From: Anisus vortex
Taxonomy: Eukaryota; Mollusca; Gastropoda; Planorbidae
Direction of reading: 5' to 3'
DNA: 64,000 nucleotides
Assembly: GCA_949126835.1 (NCBI GenBank)
Contig: OX421494.1
Coordinates: 23,582,196 to 23,646,195, forward strand
The notes below the pieces were generated by a model. It was not told the DNA's origin. It saw only the letters and a program-made list of their open reading frames with translations, and did no database searches. Of the stretch, positions 63,930 to 64,000 are shown in pieces. A program made the position numbers and the translations under genes. Within the stretch, counting starts at the first letter, position 1; the number at the start of each line of letters is the position of its first letter.

Positions 63930-64000
63930 ACTGTGGCCAAGCGGCAGTGCTTTCAACTGGTGTTCCAAATGTACTGGTTCGAATTCTGGTGAAGACCAGG
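63930..64000 (+). mobile_element. tRNA-derived SINE (family 2), head only, cut by window end
   Basis: TGTGGCCAAGCGGCAGTGC (A box) and ACTGGTTCGAATTCTGGTG (B box) match the head of family 2 SINEs. It lies in a UBFD1-like intron and continues past the window. Confidence 0.65.

Overview
The window is eukaryotic (metazoan) genomic DNA, most likely from a mollusc and probably a gastropod. It is AT-rich, and its genes are split into short exons with GT-AG introns. Its repeats are CR1-like LINEs, tRNA-derived SINEs and hAT transposons. No bacterial operons, genuine tRNA or rRNA genes, or CRISPR arrays are visible. The species assignment is inference; the gene and repeat calls come from the sequence.

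Three protein genes can be assembled exon by exon. (1) Chitinase A, minus strand, 32,500 to 14,654, has 14 exons and 586 aa: signal peptide, GH18 catalytic domain with an intact DGLDMDWE motif, then two Thr/Pro linker plus chitin-binding (ChtBD2/CBM14) modules. (2) Chitinase B, plus strand, 43,100 to 55,973, has 8 exons and 391 aa: signal peptide and GH18 domain only, with DGLDIDWE, stopping right after the catalytic domain. The genes are head-to-head paralogues 10.6 kb apart. Their GH18 exons have the same phases and mostly the same lengths (46, 253, 125, 124, 186 and 120 bp). (3) The 3' part of a UBFD1-like gene, minus strand, 63,759 to 62,105, has four exons and runs off the right edge. It is convergent with chitinase B.

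Layout: 1-2,240 is a 30-bp minisatellite. 2,240-14,480 has no recognisable host gene and holds decayed transposons (a 305-bp hAT relic, a CR1 LINE, a tandem TIR element, SINEs and an old duplicated segment). 14,489-32,620 is chitinase A. Its introns carry three LINE fragments, several SINEs, a TIR element, and a 34-bp minisatellite built from the exon-3/intron-3 splice junction. 32,620-43,100 is the divergent intergenic region, dominated by a 4.5-kb hAT element (38,359-42,850, perfect 8-bp target duplication). That element carries a broken transposase gene into which at least one more hAT element (with its own 8-bp duplication) and probably a second have inserted. 43,100-55,977 is chitinase B. 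Intron 2 holds a second copy of the TIR element seen in chitinase A, and intron 4 holds a 5.6-kb composite bounded by hAT-type ends. 56,661-58,760 is a nearly perfect 54-bp satellite of about 39 copies, followed by AT-rich sequence that may include the UBFD1 3' UTR.

Functionally, both chitinases should be secreted chitin hydrolases. A has binding modules that would hold it on insoluble chitin; B has none. The most notable structures are the splice-donor minisatellite in chitinase A, the nested hAT elements ending 249 bp upstream of the chitinase B start codon, and the hAT-ended composite inside chitinase B. I could not identify a wholly new multi-gene system in the window.
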